64,000 nt of DNA from HGM13233 sp964478515 (GTDB lineage: Bacteria; Bacillota; Clostridia; Oscillospirales; Ruminococcaceae): NCBI GenBank assembly GCA_964478515.1, contig CAYZIL010000001.1, positions 60,345-124,344 of the forward strand, written 5' to 3'. How positions within the stretch are numbered: position 1 is the stretch's first letter; every line of letters begins with the position of its first letter. Both the position numbers and the translations under genes were made by a program. Positions 24,675 to 36,011 of the stretch are shown here, in pieces. Under the pieces are notes generated by a model. That model had not been told where the DNA came from. It was given only the letters and a program-made list of their open reading frames with translations, and ran no database searches.

Positions 24675-25277
24675 TCAGAAGGTTTCGGCAATTTCCCGCG
24701 CCTCTTTTTCGGCTGCCGCCATTATTTCGGCGACATCGGCGCCATCTATGTCCAGCCCTTCTGCCGCCACACTGACAAGCTCTCCCAGGCCGAACATCTT
24801 TACCAGTGCGCGCATATAGGGCAGCGCAATGTCCATATCGGCGTCAGCGCCGGTAAAAACGCCGCCGCGCGTGGTCAAATAGGCGAGCGACTTGCAGCGG
24901 CACAGCCCGTACATGCGGTTGCCGTCAAAGCCGAAAGTGATGCCGTAAACGCTGATGTTCTCAATATACAGCTTGAGCGCCGCCGGAAAGCAGAGATCCC
25001 AAAACGGCGCGGCGACAACAATGCGCTGTGCAGCGGCGAATTGCCGCGCCAGCGCAAACATCGCGTCGTCGCTCTTACCTGCGGCAAGCAGCGCGTCGCG
25101 GTGCTCAAGCTTTTGCTGCGAGTGCGGCTGCAACGACATTTTGGCAAGCTCCAGCCGCGTAATTTTTGTTTCGGGGTGCGCGGCGGCAAACGCGGCCAAA
25201 AAGCTTTCGGCCAATTTGCGCGTGCGCGAAACTCCTGCCGGTCTGACGTTGGCGTCAATAAAAAGCAGCTCCGACAT
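24675..25277 (-). CDS. flavodoxin-fold NADH-dependent oxidoreductase (AzoR-like)
   Basis: The 200-residue protein has the AzoR/flavodoxin-like architecture: an N-terminal strand and FMN phosphate-binding loop (LLFIDANVRPAGVSRTRKLAE), the middle segment APFWDLCFPAALKLYIENIS (prolines and Trp of the FMN-binding loop), and the TTRGGVF flavin-binding turn near residue 140. These FMN enzymes reduce quinones or azo compounds with NAD(P)H. GAGGG precedes the ATG. It lies 17 bases after the GH13 gene on the same strand and may be cotranscribed with it. Confidence 0.87.
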   Translation of the reverse strand: MSELLFIDANVRPAGVSRTRKLAESFLAAFAAAHPETKITRLELAKMSLQPHSQQKLEHRDALLAAGKSDDAMFALARQFAAAQRIVVAAPFWDLCFPAALKLYIENISVYGITFGFDGNRMYGLCRCKSLAYLTTRGGVFTGADADMDIALPYMRALVKMFGLGELVSVAAEGLDIDGADVAEIMAAAEKEAREIAETF

Positions 25278-25294
25278 TCTCTTACCCTCACTGT

Positions 25295-27004
25295 CTATTT
25301 GATTATTTCCACAACATATTGCCAGGGGGGGACGAAATATTCGCGCCCCTCAAAGCTGACAAGCACCGGCGCGTCGCCGCGGTTTACCGCAATTAAGGCG
25401 CGCTGCCGCTCGCCGCTGCGCACAAAGGCAAACGCGCCGCCGTCCCGGCGCAGCTCGCGGTAGTCGCCGCCGGCAAAGGCGTCGCAGCCGGCGCGCAGCC
25501 GGCCCAGGTGGGCGACAAGTTCGCGCAGCGCGGCCACGCCTTCCTCATTGTCAAAAACACCGCGGCAGAACGGGTCGCCGAAGCCCTGCATGCCCTTTTC
25601 GTCGCCGTAATAGACGCAGGGTATGCCCGGCAGGGTGAAAAGCAGCACAAAAGCGAGTTTCGCAAGCTCAACGGCGCGCAGGTATTCGCCGCGCGGCAGC
25701 GTGTAGCTTGCCTGCTGCGCCTTGTCCATTAGCGGCGGCGCCGCCAGCGCCGTCAGCAGTCGCGGCGTGTCGTGGGTCGACAAAATATTCATCGTCAGCG
25801 CCCGCGCCGCCGGCGGGTAGTGGCCATACAGCGTCGCCACGGTATCTGCCAGCGGCGCCGCGGCGCCGTCTTTGAGAAAATCTATTATCGCGCTGCGCAG
25901 CGGATAATTCATCACACCGTGCAGCTCGTCGCCAAGAAAATAACGCCGCCGCTGCGAATAGCTTATCTTGTTGCTCGCGTCCTCCCAAACCTCGCCGATA
26001 AGCAGCCGGTCGCCGAAGGCGTCCAGCCGCTCGCGAATGCGGCGGATAAATTCGTCCGGCAGTTCGTCGGCCACGTCCAGGCGAAAGCCGTCCGCTCCGG
26101 CGCGGAGCCAGTGAGCCAGCACGCCGCGCTCGCCGCAGATAAATTCGGCAAAATCCGGGTCACGCTCGTTCGTCTCGGGCAGTGTGGGCACTCCCCACCA
26201 GCCTTTATAGCCGACGCCGTCGGCGTCCCATTTGTACCAGCTGCGCCAGCGGCTGTGCGGGTTGCCCCACGCGCCGCCGCTGCCGTAGCGGCCGTTTTTG
26301 TCAAAATAGACGCTGTCGGCGCCGGTGTGACTGAAAACACCGTCGAGTATCACCTTCATGCCGGCGGCGTGCGCGTCGCGGCAAAGGCGTTCGAAGTCGG
26401 CCTGCGTGCCCAGCAGCGGGTCTATTTTTAAGTAATTTGCCGTGTCATAGCGGTGGTTGGAATGCGCCTCAAAAATGGGATTCAGGTATATTATTGTCAC
26501 GCCGAGCGAGCGCAGGTACGGCAAGCGCGAGCGAACGCCCTCAAGGTCGCCGCCGTAATAATCGTTGTTGTAGCGGCCGTCAGCGTCGGGCAAAAATGGC
26601 GGCCGGGACATTTTCGGGTCGACGCGACGGTCGCCCGGCACGTCGCTTTTCGGCGCGCCGCTGCGGCAAAATCGGTCGGGAAATATCTGGTACATGGTTC
26701 CGCCGCAAAAACCGCGCGGCAGTGCGCGCGGCTCAAAGACGGTAATCTGAAACGCACCGCTCGGCGGCACATCGCCCTGCGGCGTCGTTAAACGGTAAAA
26801 ATACAGTCCGGTCTCGGCCGCAAAAAATTCGGCCGTGTAAGCACCGCTCTCGGCTCGCAGCACACAGCACGTCGGCTCGTCCTGCCGCCCGTCGCGCCAA
26901 AGCGTTAGCTCGCCCGGGGTCTTTGAGTGAAAAACCGCTTTCGCGCCGCGCTCAAGGCAGCCCAGCGGTTCGCCGACGCCGGGCGTCGCCGTAACAGTTT
27001 TCAA
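25295..27004 (-). CDS. GH13 glycoside hydrolase (alpha-amylase/neopullulanase type)
   Basis: The 569-residue enzyme has an N-terminal beta-sandwich (about residues 1-110) and a GH13 catalytic barrel. The conserved regions are visible in order: DGVFSHTG, GFRLDVADE (nucleophile Asp), LIGEVWED (acid/base Glu) and LSTHDTPR (transition-state Asp). No signal peptide is present, so it acts in the cytosol on alpha-glucans or maltodextrins. The start is TTG 27004, which overlaps the glgP stop as TTGA and has GGGAG about 7 bases before it; upstream in-frame codons lie inside glgP. It forms a glycogen-degradation operon with glgP. Confidence 0.9.
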   Translation of the reverse strand: MKTVTATPGVGEPLGCLERGAKAVFHSKTPGELTLWRDGRQDEPTCCVLRAESGAYTAEFFAAETGLYFYRLTTPQGDVPPSGAFQITVFEPRALPRGFCGGTMYQIFPDRFCRSGAPKSDVPGDRRVDPKMSRPPFLPDADGRYNNDYYGGDLEGVRSRLPYLRSLGVTIIYLNPIFEAHSNHRYDTANYLKIDPLLGTQADFERLCRDAHAAGMKVILDGVFSHTGADSVYFDKNGRYGSGGAWGNPHSRWRSWYKWDADGVGYKGWWGVPTLPETNERDPDFAEFICGERGVLAHWLRAGADGFRLDVADELPDEFIRRIRERLDAFGDRLLIGEVWEDASNKISYSQRRRYFLGDELHGVMNYPLRSAIIDFLKDGAAAPLADTVATLYGHYPPAARALTMNILSTHDTPRLLTALAAPPLMDKAQQASYTLPRGEYLRAVELAKLAFVLLFTLPGIPCVYYGDEKGMQGFGDPFCRGVFDNEEGVAALRELVAHLGRLRAGCDAFAGGDYRELRRDGGAFAFVRSGERQRALIAVNRGDAPVLVSFEGREYFVPPWQYVVEIIK

Positions 27005-29406
27005 CGCGACTCTCCCAGTCCCCAAATATTTTCGGCGTATTCCCGCACCGAGCGGTCGGCGGAGAAAATGCCGGCGTTGGCAATATTCATCAGCGACATG
27101 CGCCCAAAGCACTGTTTGTCGCGGTATATCTCGTCTATTTCGCCTTGCGCCTTGCAGTAAGCGTCAAAGTCGGCCAGCACCATATACGGGTCGCTGAGCG
27201 AAAGGTTGTTGTAAATGTCGTCGTAACTGCCGCCGGCAAAGCCCTTTTTGACAAGCTCCATCACCTCGGCGAGGCGGGCGTTGTCCTTTAGCACCGCGCG
27301 CGGGTCGTAGCCGGCGGCGGCGCGGGAGAGCACCTCTTTTTTGGTCATGCCGAACAGCACGAAATTTTCCGCGCCGACGCGCTCGCGTATCTCGACATTG
27401 GCGCCGTCGAGCGTGCCGAGCGTAATTGCGCCGTTGAGCATAAATTTCATGTTGCCGGTGCCGGAGGCCTCTTTACCGGCGAGCGATATCTGCTCGCTTA
27501 TTTCTGCCGCGGGCATTAGGATTTCTGACAGCGAGACGCGGTAGTCCTCTAGAAACACGACGCGCAGCCGTCCGGCAACGTCGGCGTCGGCGGCGAGCAA
27601 GTCGCGCACCGCGCACACGAGACGAATCATTTGCTTTGCCATGTAATAACCCGGCGCGGCTTTGCCGCCAAAAATATAGGTGCGCGGCACGATGTCTGCC
27701 TTCGGGTCGTTTTTGATGTCGAGATACTGCCGCAGAATGTGCAGCGCGTTCAAATGCTGGCGCTTGTACTCGTGCAGCCGTTTGGCCTGCACGTCAAAGA
27801 TTGAGTCGGGGTCGACCGCAATCTCGCCGGTCTTTTTGATGTAATCGGCCAGGCGCCGCTTGTTCTGGTTCTTGATGTCGGCCAGTGCCGCGAGCACGGC
27901 GGCGTCGTCGCGGTACTTTTCCAGTTTTTTCAGCGCCGCGGCGTCTTTTTTAAAGCCGTCGCCGATAAGCCCGCTGAGATAATCGCTGAGCAGTTCGTTG
28001 CCCTGCAACAGCCAGCGGCGGTAGGCAATGCCGTTGGTGACGTTGGTAAACTTTTGCGGCTCAAAGTCGTAATAGTCGCTAAACAGCGACTCTTTCAGTA
28101 TTTCGCTGTGCAGTTTGGACACGCCGTTGACGCTGTGACAGACAGCTACGTCAATGTTGGCCATGTGCACGCTGCCGCCGGAAATTATTCGCATCCACTC
28201 AATTTTGCCGGTGTCGTTGCCGTAACGCGCCCGCAGCTGTTCGCACAAGCGGCGGTCCATCTCGACAAGTATGCTGTAAATGCGCGGCAGCACCGAGCTG
28301 AACATGTCGACATTCCAGCACTCAAGCGCCTCGCTGAGAATGGTGTGGTTGGTAAACGCAAAGGTACGGCAGACAATGTCGAAAGCCTTGTCCCAGTCGT
28401 AGCCGCACTCGTCAATCATAATGCGCATTAGCTCCGGAATTGCCAGCGTCGGGTGGGTGTCGTTAATGTGTACCGCTATTTTTTCCGGCAGGTTTTCCAG
28501 CGTGCCATACTGGTCTATATGCCGGTGAACCATGTCCGCAATGCTGGCCGCGCACAGAAAGTATTGCTGGCGCAAGCGCAGTATTTTGCCCTCAAGGTGC
28601 TCGTCGTTGGGGTACAGCACTTTCGAAATAAGCTCTGCCGAGCTGTTTTGCTTTATCGCTCCCAAATAGTCGCCGCGGTTGAAGCGCTCCATGTCTATGC
28701 CGGGAGCAACCGCTTTCCACAAGCGCAGCCGGCTCACTGCCGGCGAGCCGTAGCCGCTGATGTACATGTCGTACGGCATGGCCATGACCGAGTTGTATTT
28801 CTTGTAATTGACGTGGTGGTAGGACTGCAGCCACTGCTCGTCAATCTCGCCGTCAAAGCGCACCTCTACCGCCTCGGTGGGGTGCTCTTCCAGCCAGACG
28901 CTGCCGCCGGGCAGCCAGTTGTCGGCCTGCTCTTGCTGCCAACCGTCTATGACGGCCTGTTTGAAAATGCCGTACTCGTACAAAATTGAATAGCCGTCGG
29001 CGGGATAGCCGCAACTGGCCAGCGCGTCGAGATAACAAGCCGCGAGCCGTCCGAGACCGCCGTTGCCGAGACCCGCGTCGGGTTCCTGCTCGTAGATATT
29101 GTCGAGCGACATGCCGTGGCGCTCAAGCAGCTCTCTTGTCTGTTTTTCCACGTTGAGATTGGACAAATTGTTGCGCAGCGAGCGGCCGATAAGAAACTCC
29201 ACGCACAAGTAACACACGCGCTTGCGTCCCTCGCCGTAGCTCTTGGCGGTAAAGCGGCGGTGGCGCTCGGCAAGGCTCTCGCGCGTCATCAGCGCCAGCG
29301 CTTTGTAAAGCTGCTCGTCGGTGGCGCTGTCGATATCGGTATTGAACGACCGCGACAGGCGGTCCTCAAGTTTATTTTCCAAAAAAAGCGAATCAAATAC
29401 TGGCAT
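27001..29406 (-). CDS. glgP: glycogen/starch phosphorylase
   Basis: The 801-residue GT35 enzyme releases glucose 1-phosphate from alpha-1,4-glucans using pyridoxal phosphate. The N-terminal half has ERHRRFTAKSYGEGRKRVCYL-type segments (SYG...RVCYL) and GLGNGGLGRLAACYLD. The C-terminal half has the signature EASGTGNMKFMLNGA with the PLP lysine and TLDGANVEI. Length is normal for bacterial GlgP. GGAGG lies before the ATG. It is first in an operon with the GH13 gene and is divergent from the ZapA-like gene. Confidence 0.96.
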   Translation of the reverse strand: MPVFDSLFLENKLEDRLSRSFNTDIDSATDEQLYKALALMTRESLAERHRRFTAKSYGEGRKRVCYLCVEFLIGRSLRNNLSNLNVEKQTRELLERHGMSLDNIYEQEPDAGLGNGGLGRLAACYLDALASCGYPADGYSILYEYGIFKQAVIDGWQQEQADNWLPGGSVWLEEHPTEAVEVRFDGEIDEQWLQSYHHVNYKKYNSVMAMPYDMYISGYGSPAVSRLRLWKAVAPGIDMERFNRGDYLGAIKQNSSAELISKVLYPNDEHLEGKILRLRQQYFLCAASIADMVHRHIDQYGTLENLPEKIAVHINDTHPTLAIPELMRIMIDECGYDWDKAFDIVCRTFAFTNHTILSEALECWNVDMFSSVLPRIYSILVEMDRRLCEQLRARYGNDTGKIEWMRIISGGSVHMANIDVAVCHSVNGVSKLHSEILKESLFSDYYDFEPQKFTNVTNGIAYRRWLLQGNELLSDYLSGLIGDGFKKDAAALKKLEKYRDDAAVLAALADIKNQNKRRLADYIKKTGEIAVDPDSIFDVQAKRLHEYKRQHLNALHILRQYLDIKNDPKADIVPRTYIFGGKAAPGYYMAKQMIRLVCAVRDLLAADADVAGRLRVVFLEDYRVSLSEILMPAAEISEQISLAGKEASGTGNMKFMLNGAITLGTLDGANVEIRERVGAENFVLFGMTKKEVLSRAAAGYDPRAVLKDNARLAEVMELVKKGFAGGSYDDIYNNLSLSDPYMVLADFDAYCKAQGEIDEIYRDKQCFGRMSLMNIANAGIFSADRSVREYAENIWGLGESR

Positions 29407-29434
29407 TGGTAACCTCCGTGTAATTTCGTATTTT

Positions 29435-29462
29435 ATTATATATTAATTCCCCGCTTTTGCAA
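29435..29462 (-). promoter_or_regulatory. glgP promoter
   Basis: On the minus strand TTGCAA (29462-29457) and TATAAT (29440-29435) are 16 bases apart, 28 bases before the ATG. Confidence 0.7.
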
Positions 29463-29514
29463 AGTCTGAGCGCCGCTACGGTAATTTTTGCACATTGTTT
29501 ACAGTATACCGCAG

Positions 29515-29542
29515 TTGAAAACCGGCTCGATTAATGTATAAT
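29515..29542 (+). promoter_or_regulatory. promoter of the zapA-like gene
   Basis: TTGAAA at 29515-29520 and TATAAT at 29537-29542 are 16 bases apart. Confidence 0.7.
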
Positions 29543-29583
29543 GTATATTAAAGTATTATTGCCAGGCGGCCGAAAGGAGAAAT

Positions 29584-30405
29584 ATGGAAAACAGAATACC
29601 GTTGACCATTGCCGGGCTGACGCTGCTCGTCACCACCGACGAGGACCGCGACTACGTAAACCAGCTAGCCGACCAAATAGACCGCGACGTCTACGCCGTT
29701 CTCAATTCCTCGGCACACGCCTCCGTTACCCATGCAGCGCTGCTGTGTGCCGTCGATTACTACGATAAATACCAAAAAGCCACCCGCAGCGCCAACAACC
29801 TGCGCAGCGAAATAAAAAATTATCTCTCCGACGCCGAGTCGCTGCGCGCGCTCGTCAGCGCGCGGGACGACGACATTCACGAACTGCGCGCCCAGCTTGA
29901 AAGCGGCGCTCAGCCCGCCAATCTCAGCGAGCAAAACACCGCGCTGCAAACGCGCGTAACGCAGCTGGAGCAAAGGAACGAAGAACTGGCAAAAGTTGAG
30001 GCCGAGCGCGACTCACTGCTCGCGTCAATGGCTCAACTGCAAGCGCAACTTATTGTGGACTCCCAGCAAAATGGTGCCGCCGAGCAGCAGCACCGCGCCG
30101 ACGAATTGCAGCAAAGCAACGAGCAGCTCGCCGACAGACTGGCGGCGAGCGAAAAAGAGACGCAGCGCCTGCAGCGCGAGCTGGACACGCTTGAGCAGAT
30201 GATAACCGAAGACGGCGGCGCAAAATCTCCGGGCGCCGACAACGAGACGGCGCTCAGCGAACCTGCGCCGGTCGAACCCGCGGCGCCGCAGCTGCCTCCG
30301 GCCGACGACGTGCCGGTGCGCGACGACAACGCTGTCGCCGTACAAAGCGGTCTTGAGGACTACATGCCCGACCTGCGTTGGATAGACGAACTGAACAAGA
30401 ACTAA
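29584..30405 (+). CDS. ZapA-like cell division protein with long coiled coil
   Basis: Residues 1-85 match the ZapA fold (IPLTIAGLTLLVTTDEDRDYVNQLA, then a helical segment HAALLCAVDYYDKY), which in other bacteria bundles FtsZ filaments at midcell. ZapA proteins usually have 80-110 residues; this one has 273. The extra part is a long coiled coil (about residues 85-205, rich in Glu, Gln, Leu) followed by an acidic, Pro/Ala-rich tail. AGGAG precedes the ATG. dut and maf follow closely on the same strand. A role in division is likely but not proven by the sequence. Confidence 0.8.
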   Translation: MENRIPLTIAGLTLLVTTDEDRDYVNQLADQIDRDVYAVLNSSAHASVTHAALLCAVDYYDKYQKATRSANNLRSEIKNYLSDAESLRALVSARDDDIHELRAQLESGAQPANLSEQNTALQTRVTQLEQRNEELAKVEAERDSLLASMAQLQAQLIVDSQQNGAAEQQHRADELQQSNEQLADRLAASEKETQRLQRELDTLEQMITEDGGAKSPGADNETALSEPAPVEPAAPQLPPADDVPVRDDNAVAVQSGLEDYMPDLRWIDELNKN

Positions 30406-30432
30406 AAACAATACGTTAGGAACACAATATAT

Positions 30433-30879
30433 ATGCAGAAGATAAATTTCAAGAAAATGCGCCCCGGCGCCCGGCTTCCCGCGCGCCAGACCGACGGCGC
30501 CGCCGCCGCCGACCTTTATGCCTGTCTTGACGCGCCGCTTAGCATAGCGCCCGGCGAGCGCGCCGACATCCCCTGCGGCGTCGCCATGGAACTGCCCGAC
30601 AGCACCCATGCGGCGCTGATTTTCTCGCGCAGCGGCCACGGGCGCAAGTTCGGCGTCACGCTGGCCAATTCCGTCGGTCTAATAGACAGCGACTACCGCG
30701 GCGAGCTGTGCTCCACACTTATTAACCTTGGCAGCGAACCTTTTACCGTCAGCAACGGCGACCGCATCGCCCAGCTGATGGTCATCAGCGGCGTGTGTCC
30801 TTTTACGGCCGTGGAGTGCGCCGAACTCGGCGCTACCGGGCGCGGCGAGGGCGGCTTCGGTTCCACCGGAACGCGGTGA
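30433..30879 (+). CDS. dut: deoxyuridine 5'-triphosphate nucleotidohydrolase
   Basis: dUTPase hydrolyses dUTP to dUMP and keeps uracil out of DNA. The 148-residue trimeric-type protein has the five motifs: AAADLYA, RSGHG, GLIDSDYRGE with the catalytic Asp, NGDRIAQL and the C-terminal GRGEGGFGSTG loop that closes over the active site. The ribosome binding site is weak. It lies 27 bases after the zapA-like gene and 5 bases before maf, indicating one operon. Confidence 0.95.
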   Translation: MQKINFKKMRPGARLPARQTDGAAAADLYACLDAPLSIAPGERADIPCGVAMELPDSTHAALIFSRSGHGRKFGVTLANSVGLIDSDYRGELCSTLINLGSEPFTVSNGDRIAQLMVISGVCPFTAVECAELGATGRGEGGFGSTGTR

Positions 30880-30884
30880 GCGCC

Positions 30885-31454
30885 ATGCAGCTTATTCTCG
30901 CCTCAAAATCGCCGCGTCGGCGCGAGCTTCTTGCCAAGATATGCCCCGACTTTTCCGTAATTACCGCCGGTGTGGATGCAAGCGGCTGCCGCGCTTTGCC
31001 GGCGCGCGCGCAGTGTGCCGAACTCGCGCGGCTAAAAGCTGCGGCCGTGTTTGCCGCTCATCCCGAGTGCTGCGTGGTCGGCTGTGACACTCTTGTCGAG
31101 CTTGACGGCAAAATATACGGCAAGCCCGCCGACCGCGACGACGCCCGCCGCATAATCTCTGCTTTGAGCGGACGGCGCCACAACGTCTTTACCGGCGTGT
31201 GTGTGCTCTCGCCGCTCGGCAAGCGCAGTTTTGTCTGCCGCAGCGGCGTCGAATTTTTTCCCTTGAGCGACGCCGAAATAGAGCGCTACATCGCCACCGA
31301 CGAACCCTACGACAAAGCCGGCGGCTACGGCATCCAGGACGCGGCGTGCGTTTTCGTCAAGAGCATATCCGGCGATTATTTCAACATTATGGGCCTGCCC
31401 CTGTCCCGGCTGTACCGCGCACTGCTGTCGCTCGGCATTGCGAAGCGCGCTTAA
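30885..31454 (+). CDS. maf: Maf family nucleoside triphosphate pyrophosphatase
   Basis: Maf proteins hydrolyse non-canonical or damaged nucleoside triphosphates. The 189-residue protein begins with the family signature LILASKSPRRRELL and contains VVGCDTLVELDGKIYGKP and the motif DKAGGYGIQD near residue 145. The start is ATG 30885, 5 bases after the dut stop; longer frames would run through dut. Together with dut it forms a nucleotide-pool cleaning pair. Confidence 0.94.
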   Translation: MQLILASKSPRRRELLAKICPDFSVITAGVDASGCRALPARAQCAELARLKAAAVFAAHPECCVVGCDTLVELDGKIYGKPADRDDARRIISALSGRRHNVFTGVCVLSPLGKRSFVCRSGVEFFPLSDAEIERYIATDEPYDKAGGYGIQDAACVFVKSISGDYFNIMGLPLSRLYRALLSLGIAKRA

Positions 31455-31461
31455 GTTTATA

Positions 31462-31491
31462 TTGTAAACAGCGCTCGCAATGTGGTATACT
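31462..31491 (+). promoter_or_regulatory. promoter of the MinD-like gene
   Basis: TTGTAA at 31462-31467 and TATACT at 31486-31491 are separated by 18 bases, right after the maf stop. Confidence 0.65.
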
Positions 31492-31559
31492 TAAACAACT
31501 GATAAGCTTTAAGCGCCGCCCCGCCCCGGGGCGAGTGATAAACAAAAAGGACAACACCA

Positions 31560-32291
31560 ATGGGTTCCATTCTGATGGTCTCTTCCGGAAAGGGCGGCAC
31601 CGGCAAATCCACATTTTCCGTCTTTGCCGGCGAGGCGCTTGCAAACAGAGAAAACAAAGTGCTCGTCGTCGAACTCGACTGCGGTCTGCGCAGTGTCGAC
31701 GTTATTTCCGGCGTCTACGGCAAAGCGGTCTACGACATTGAAGACGTTCTTACCGGCCGTTGCGAGCCCACCAAGGCCATTGTCCACAGTCCGCGCTGCG
31801 ACAACCTTTGCATACTGTGCGCGCCCTACAACAGCGACGTTATTCCGCTTGACAATTTCGTGCAGTTAATAGCAGCGCTCTCACAGCCTTTCGACTATAT
31901 TATTATCGACACTGCCGCCGGTATCGGCAGCGCGTTTTATGCCGCCACGGCGGTGGCCATGCGCGCAATAGTAATTGCCACGCCCGACCCCGTTTCGGTG
32001 CGCGACGCGCGCATAGTCGTCGACCGGCTGCACGAACAATCAATCAACGACATCCGGCTGGTAATAAACCGCCTTATGCCCGACACCGTCAAGCGCGGCG
32101 TTGTGCCGAATCTCGACTACTGCATAGACAATATCGGCGCGCGCCTTATCGGACTTATCCCCGAGTCTACCGAAATCTCTCTCGCCTCTTCCCGCGGCGA
32201 GTCCCTTTCCGGCAAAAGCGTGGAGTACCAGGTATTCGACAATATCGCGCAGCGGCTGCTCGGCGACGACGTACCGCTGGCAATTTTCTGA
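31560..32291 (+). CDS. MinD/ParA family ATPase
   Basis: The 243-residue protein has the deviant Walker A SSGKGGTGKST at residues 7-17 and the Walker B-like segment YIIIDTAAGIG, as in MinD and related P-loop ATPases. It is closest to MinD in length and layout, but no minC or minE is adjacent and the C-terminus (RLLGDDVPLAIF) is not an obvious amphipathic membrane-targeting helix. AAGGA precedes the ATG. mgsA follows 25 bases downstream, an arrangement that gives no hint of cargo. It could position division or another cell component. Confidence 0.83.
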   Translation: MGSILMVSSGKGGTGKSTFSVFAGEALANRENKVLVVELDCGLRSVDVISGVYGKAVYDIEDVLTGRCEPTKAIVHSPRCDNLCILCAPYNSDVIPLDNFVQLIAALSQPFDYIIIDTAAGIGSAFYAATAVAMRAIVIATPDPVSVRDARIVVDRLHEQSINDIRLVINRLMPDTVKRGVVPNLDYCIDNIGARLIGLIPESTEISLASSRGESLSGKSVEYQVFDNIAQRLLGDDVPLAIF

Positions 32292-32316
32292 TTTTTCAGA
32301 TACAGGAGCATTATCT

Positions 32317-32730
32317 ATGAACATCGCACTGATAGCCCACGACAGTAAAAAGGAACTGATGGTCCAGTTCTGTATCGCCTACCGCGGCATACTTGCCCAG
32401 CACCAGCTGTGCGCAACGGGCACCACCGGCAAGCTGGTCGCCGAGGCAACGGGGCTGAGCATCCACTGCTACATGAGCGGCAAACTCGGCGGCGGCGAGC
32501 AAATAGGTGCGCGCATCTCCTGGAACGAGATTGACCTGCTGCTGATGTTCCGCGACCCCATCGGCGCCAGAGCCGACGAGCCCAACGACCTTAGCCTGCT
32601 GCGGCTGTGCGACGTACACAGCATACCGGTCGCCACCAATATCGCCACGGCCGAAGTGCTTATTCACGGCCTTGAGCGCGGCGACCTCGACTGGCGCAAC
32701 ATTGTTAACGGCAAGCAGTCGAAGTTCTGA
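32317..32730 (+). CDS. mgsA: methylglyoxal synthase
   Basis: MgsA converts dihydroxyacetone phosphate to methylglyoxal and phosphate, a bypass of lower glycolysis under phosphate shortage. The 137-residue protein has the family motifs IALIAHDSKK, ATGTTGKL for phosphate binding, SGKLGGGEQIGARI, LLLMFRDP with a conserved Asp, and VATNIATAE. AGGAG precedes the ATG. Length is normal. It probably shares a transcript with the MinD-like gene. Confidence 0.95.
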   Translation: MNIALIAHDSKKELMVQFCIAYRGILAQHQLCATGTTGKLVAEATGLSIHCYMSGKLGGGEQIGARISWNEIDLLLMFRDPIGARADEPNDLSLLRLCDVHSIPVATNIATAEVLIHGLERGDLDWRNIVNGKQSKF

Positions 32731-32836
32731 GCCCAAAAGCCCAAAGCGAAACCCACGCCGTCAATCGCCGCCGACTCAAAGCCGGCCGCTTGGCGGCTGT
32801 AATTTTGACTCTCAGCTAACACCGGAGGTTACGAAC

Positions 32837-34110
32837 ATGGCCAAAACCTACAGCGCCCCACGCGGCACTGCCGACGTTTTGCCCGCGCAGAGCGGGCGCT
32901 GGCAGTACATAGAAAACAAGCTGCGCGCCGTCTGCGCGCGGTACGGCTACGGCGAAATTCGTCTGCCGACTTTCGAGCACACCGAAGTTTTCGCTCGCGG
33001 CGTCGGCGACACCACCGACGTCGTCAATAAAGAGATGTACACCTTTGTCGACCGCGGCGAGCGCAGCATAACGCTGCGTCCCGAGGGCACCGCCAACACG
33101 GTGCGCGCCGCGCTTGAACACGGGCTGCTTGCCGGCACGCTGCCGGTGCGCTGCTATTACCTGATGTCCTGCTTTCGCTACGAAAAGCCGCAGGCCGGAC
33201 GTCTGCGCGAGTACCACACGCTGGGTATAGAGCAGCTGGGCTCCGCGCAGCCCGACGCCGACGTTGAGGTAATTCTCGCCGCGTCTGCCATGCTGCGCGA
33301 ATGCGGCGTCAGCGGCGTGCGCTTAGAGCTCAACTCAATCGGCTGCCCCAAGTGCCGCGCCGCCTACCGCGAGGCGCTGCACGACTACTTTGCCGCGCAT
33401 ACCGACCGGCTGTGCGAAACCTGCCGCGACCGACTTGAGCGCAACCCCATGCGCATACTCGACTGCAAAAGCGAGGTCTGCTCCGATATTGCCAAAGACG
33501 CGCCGGTTATTCTCGACTACCTCTGCGACGAGTGCCGTGAGCACTTTGCGGCGGTCAAAACCGGTCTGGGAGATTGCGGCGTAGAATTTACCGTCAACCC
33601 GCGCATAGTTCGCGGTCTCGACTACTACACGCGCACTGTTTTTGAGTTTATCCACAGCGGCGCCGTCGCCCAGGGTACCGTGCTCGGCGGCGGACGTTAC
33701 GACGGTTTGGTGGAAACTCTCGGCGGCAAGCCAACCCCGGCTATCGGTTTCGGCATGGGACTTGAGCGTCTGCTCAGCGTTATGGAAGCCGAAGGCGTCG
33801 CCTTCCCCGCCGACGCTGTGCCGGACCTGTTCGTCTGCTACGTCGGTGACGACGCGCGGCGGCGCACGGCTCTTGTCTGCGAGCAGCTGCGCCGGCTGGG
33901 CGTGCGCGCCGAATACGATATTACCGGCCGCTCACTCAAAGCACAGTTCAAATACGCCGACCGCACCGGCGCGCGTTACAGCGCCGTTGTTGGCGACGAT
34001 GAAATGAACAGCGGCTCTGTCACACTTAAAAGTATGGACGGCAGCGGCGAGAGCAATTGCCCGCTGAGCGCCGAACAGATAAAATCCCGCATATATAAGG
34101 AGCAACAATA

Positions 34111-34111
<1 letters not shown>
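32837..34111 (+). CDS. hisS: histidyl-tRNA synthetase
   Basis: The 424-residue class II synthetase has motif 2 (CFRYEKPQAGRLREYHTLGIEQLG), the histidine-specific loop around RGLDYYTRTVFEF, and motif 3 (GFGMGLERLL), followed by the C-terminal anticodon-binding domain. ATG 32837 is chosen because CGGAGG lies 9 bases upstream. The 105-base leader has no T-box. The stop overlaps the aspS start (TAATG), the common hisS-aspS pair of Firmicutes. Confidence 0.96.
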
Positions 34112-35889
<1,778 letters not shown>

Positions 35890-35898
35890 CCGAGACAA

Positions 35899-35938
35899 AG
35901 CGGCCCGCCGGTAAAATACCGGCGGGTCGCTTCCTTTT
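35899..35938 (+). terminator. terminator after aspS
   Basis: CCCGCCGGTA and TACCGGCGGG (with flanking GCG/CGC pairs) form a long stem, followed by TTCCTTTTT. Confidence 0.88.
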
Positions 35939-36011
35939 TAGCTGTGACTGCCAAGCGCGTTCCTGACGGCCGAAAAATTGCCCGCGCTGCCGGCAACGGC
36001 TGCTGCGCGGG

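Noticed and set aside
32731..32836. T-box before hisS
   Set aside because: The leader is only about 105 bases and has no T-box sequence or specifier stem.
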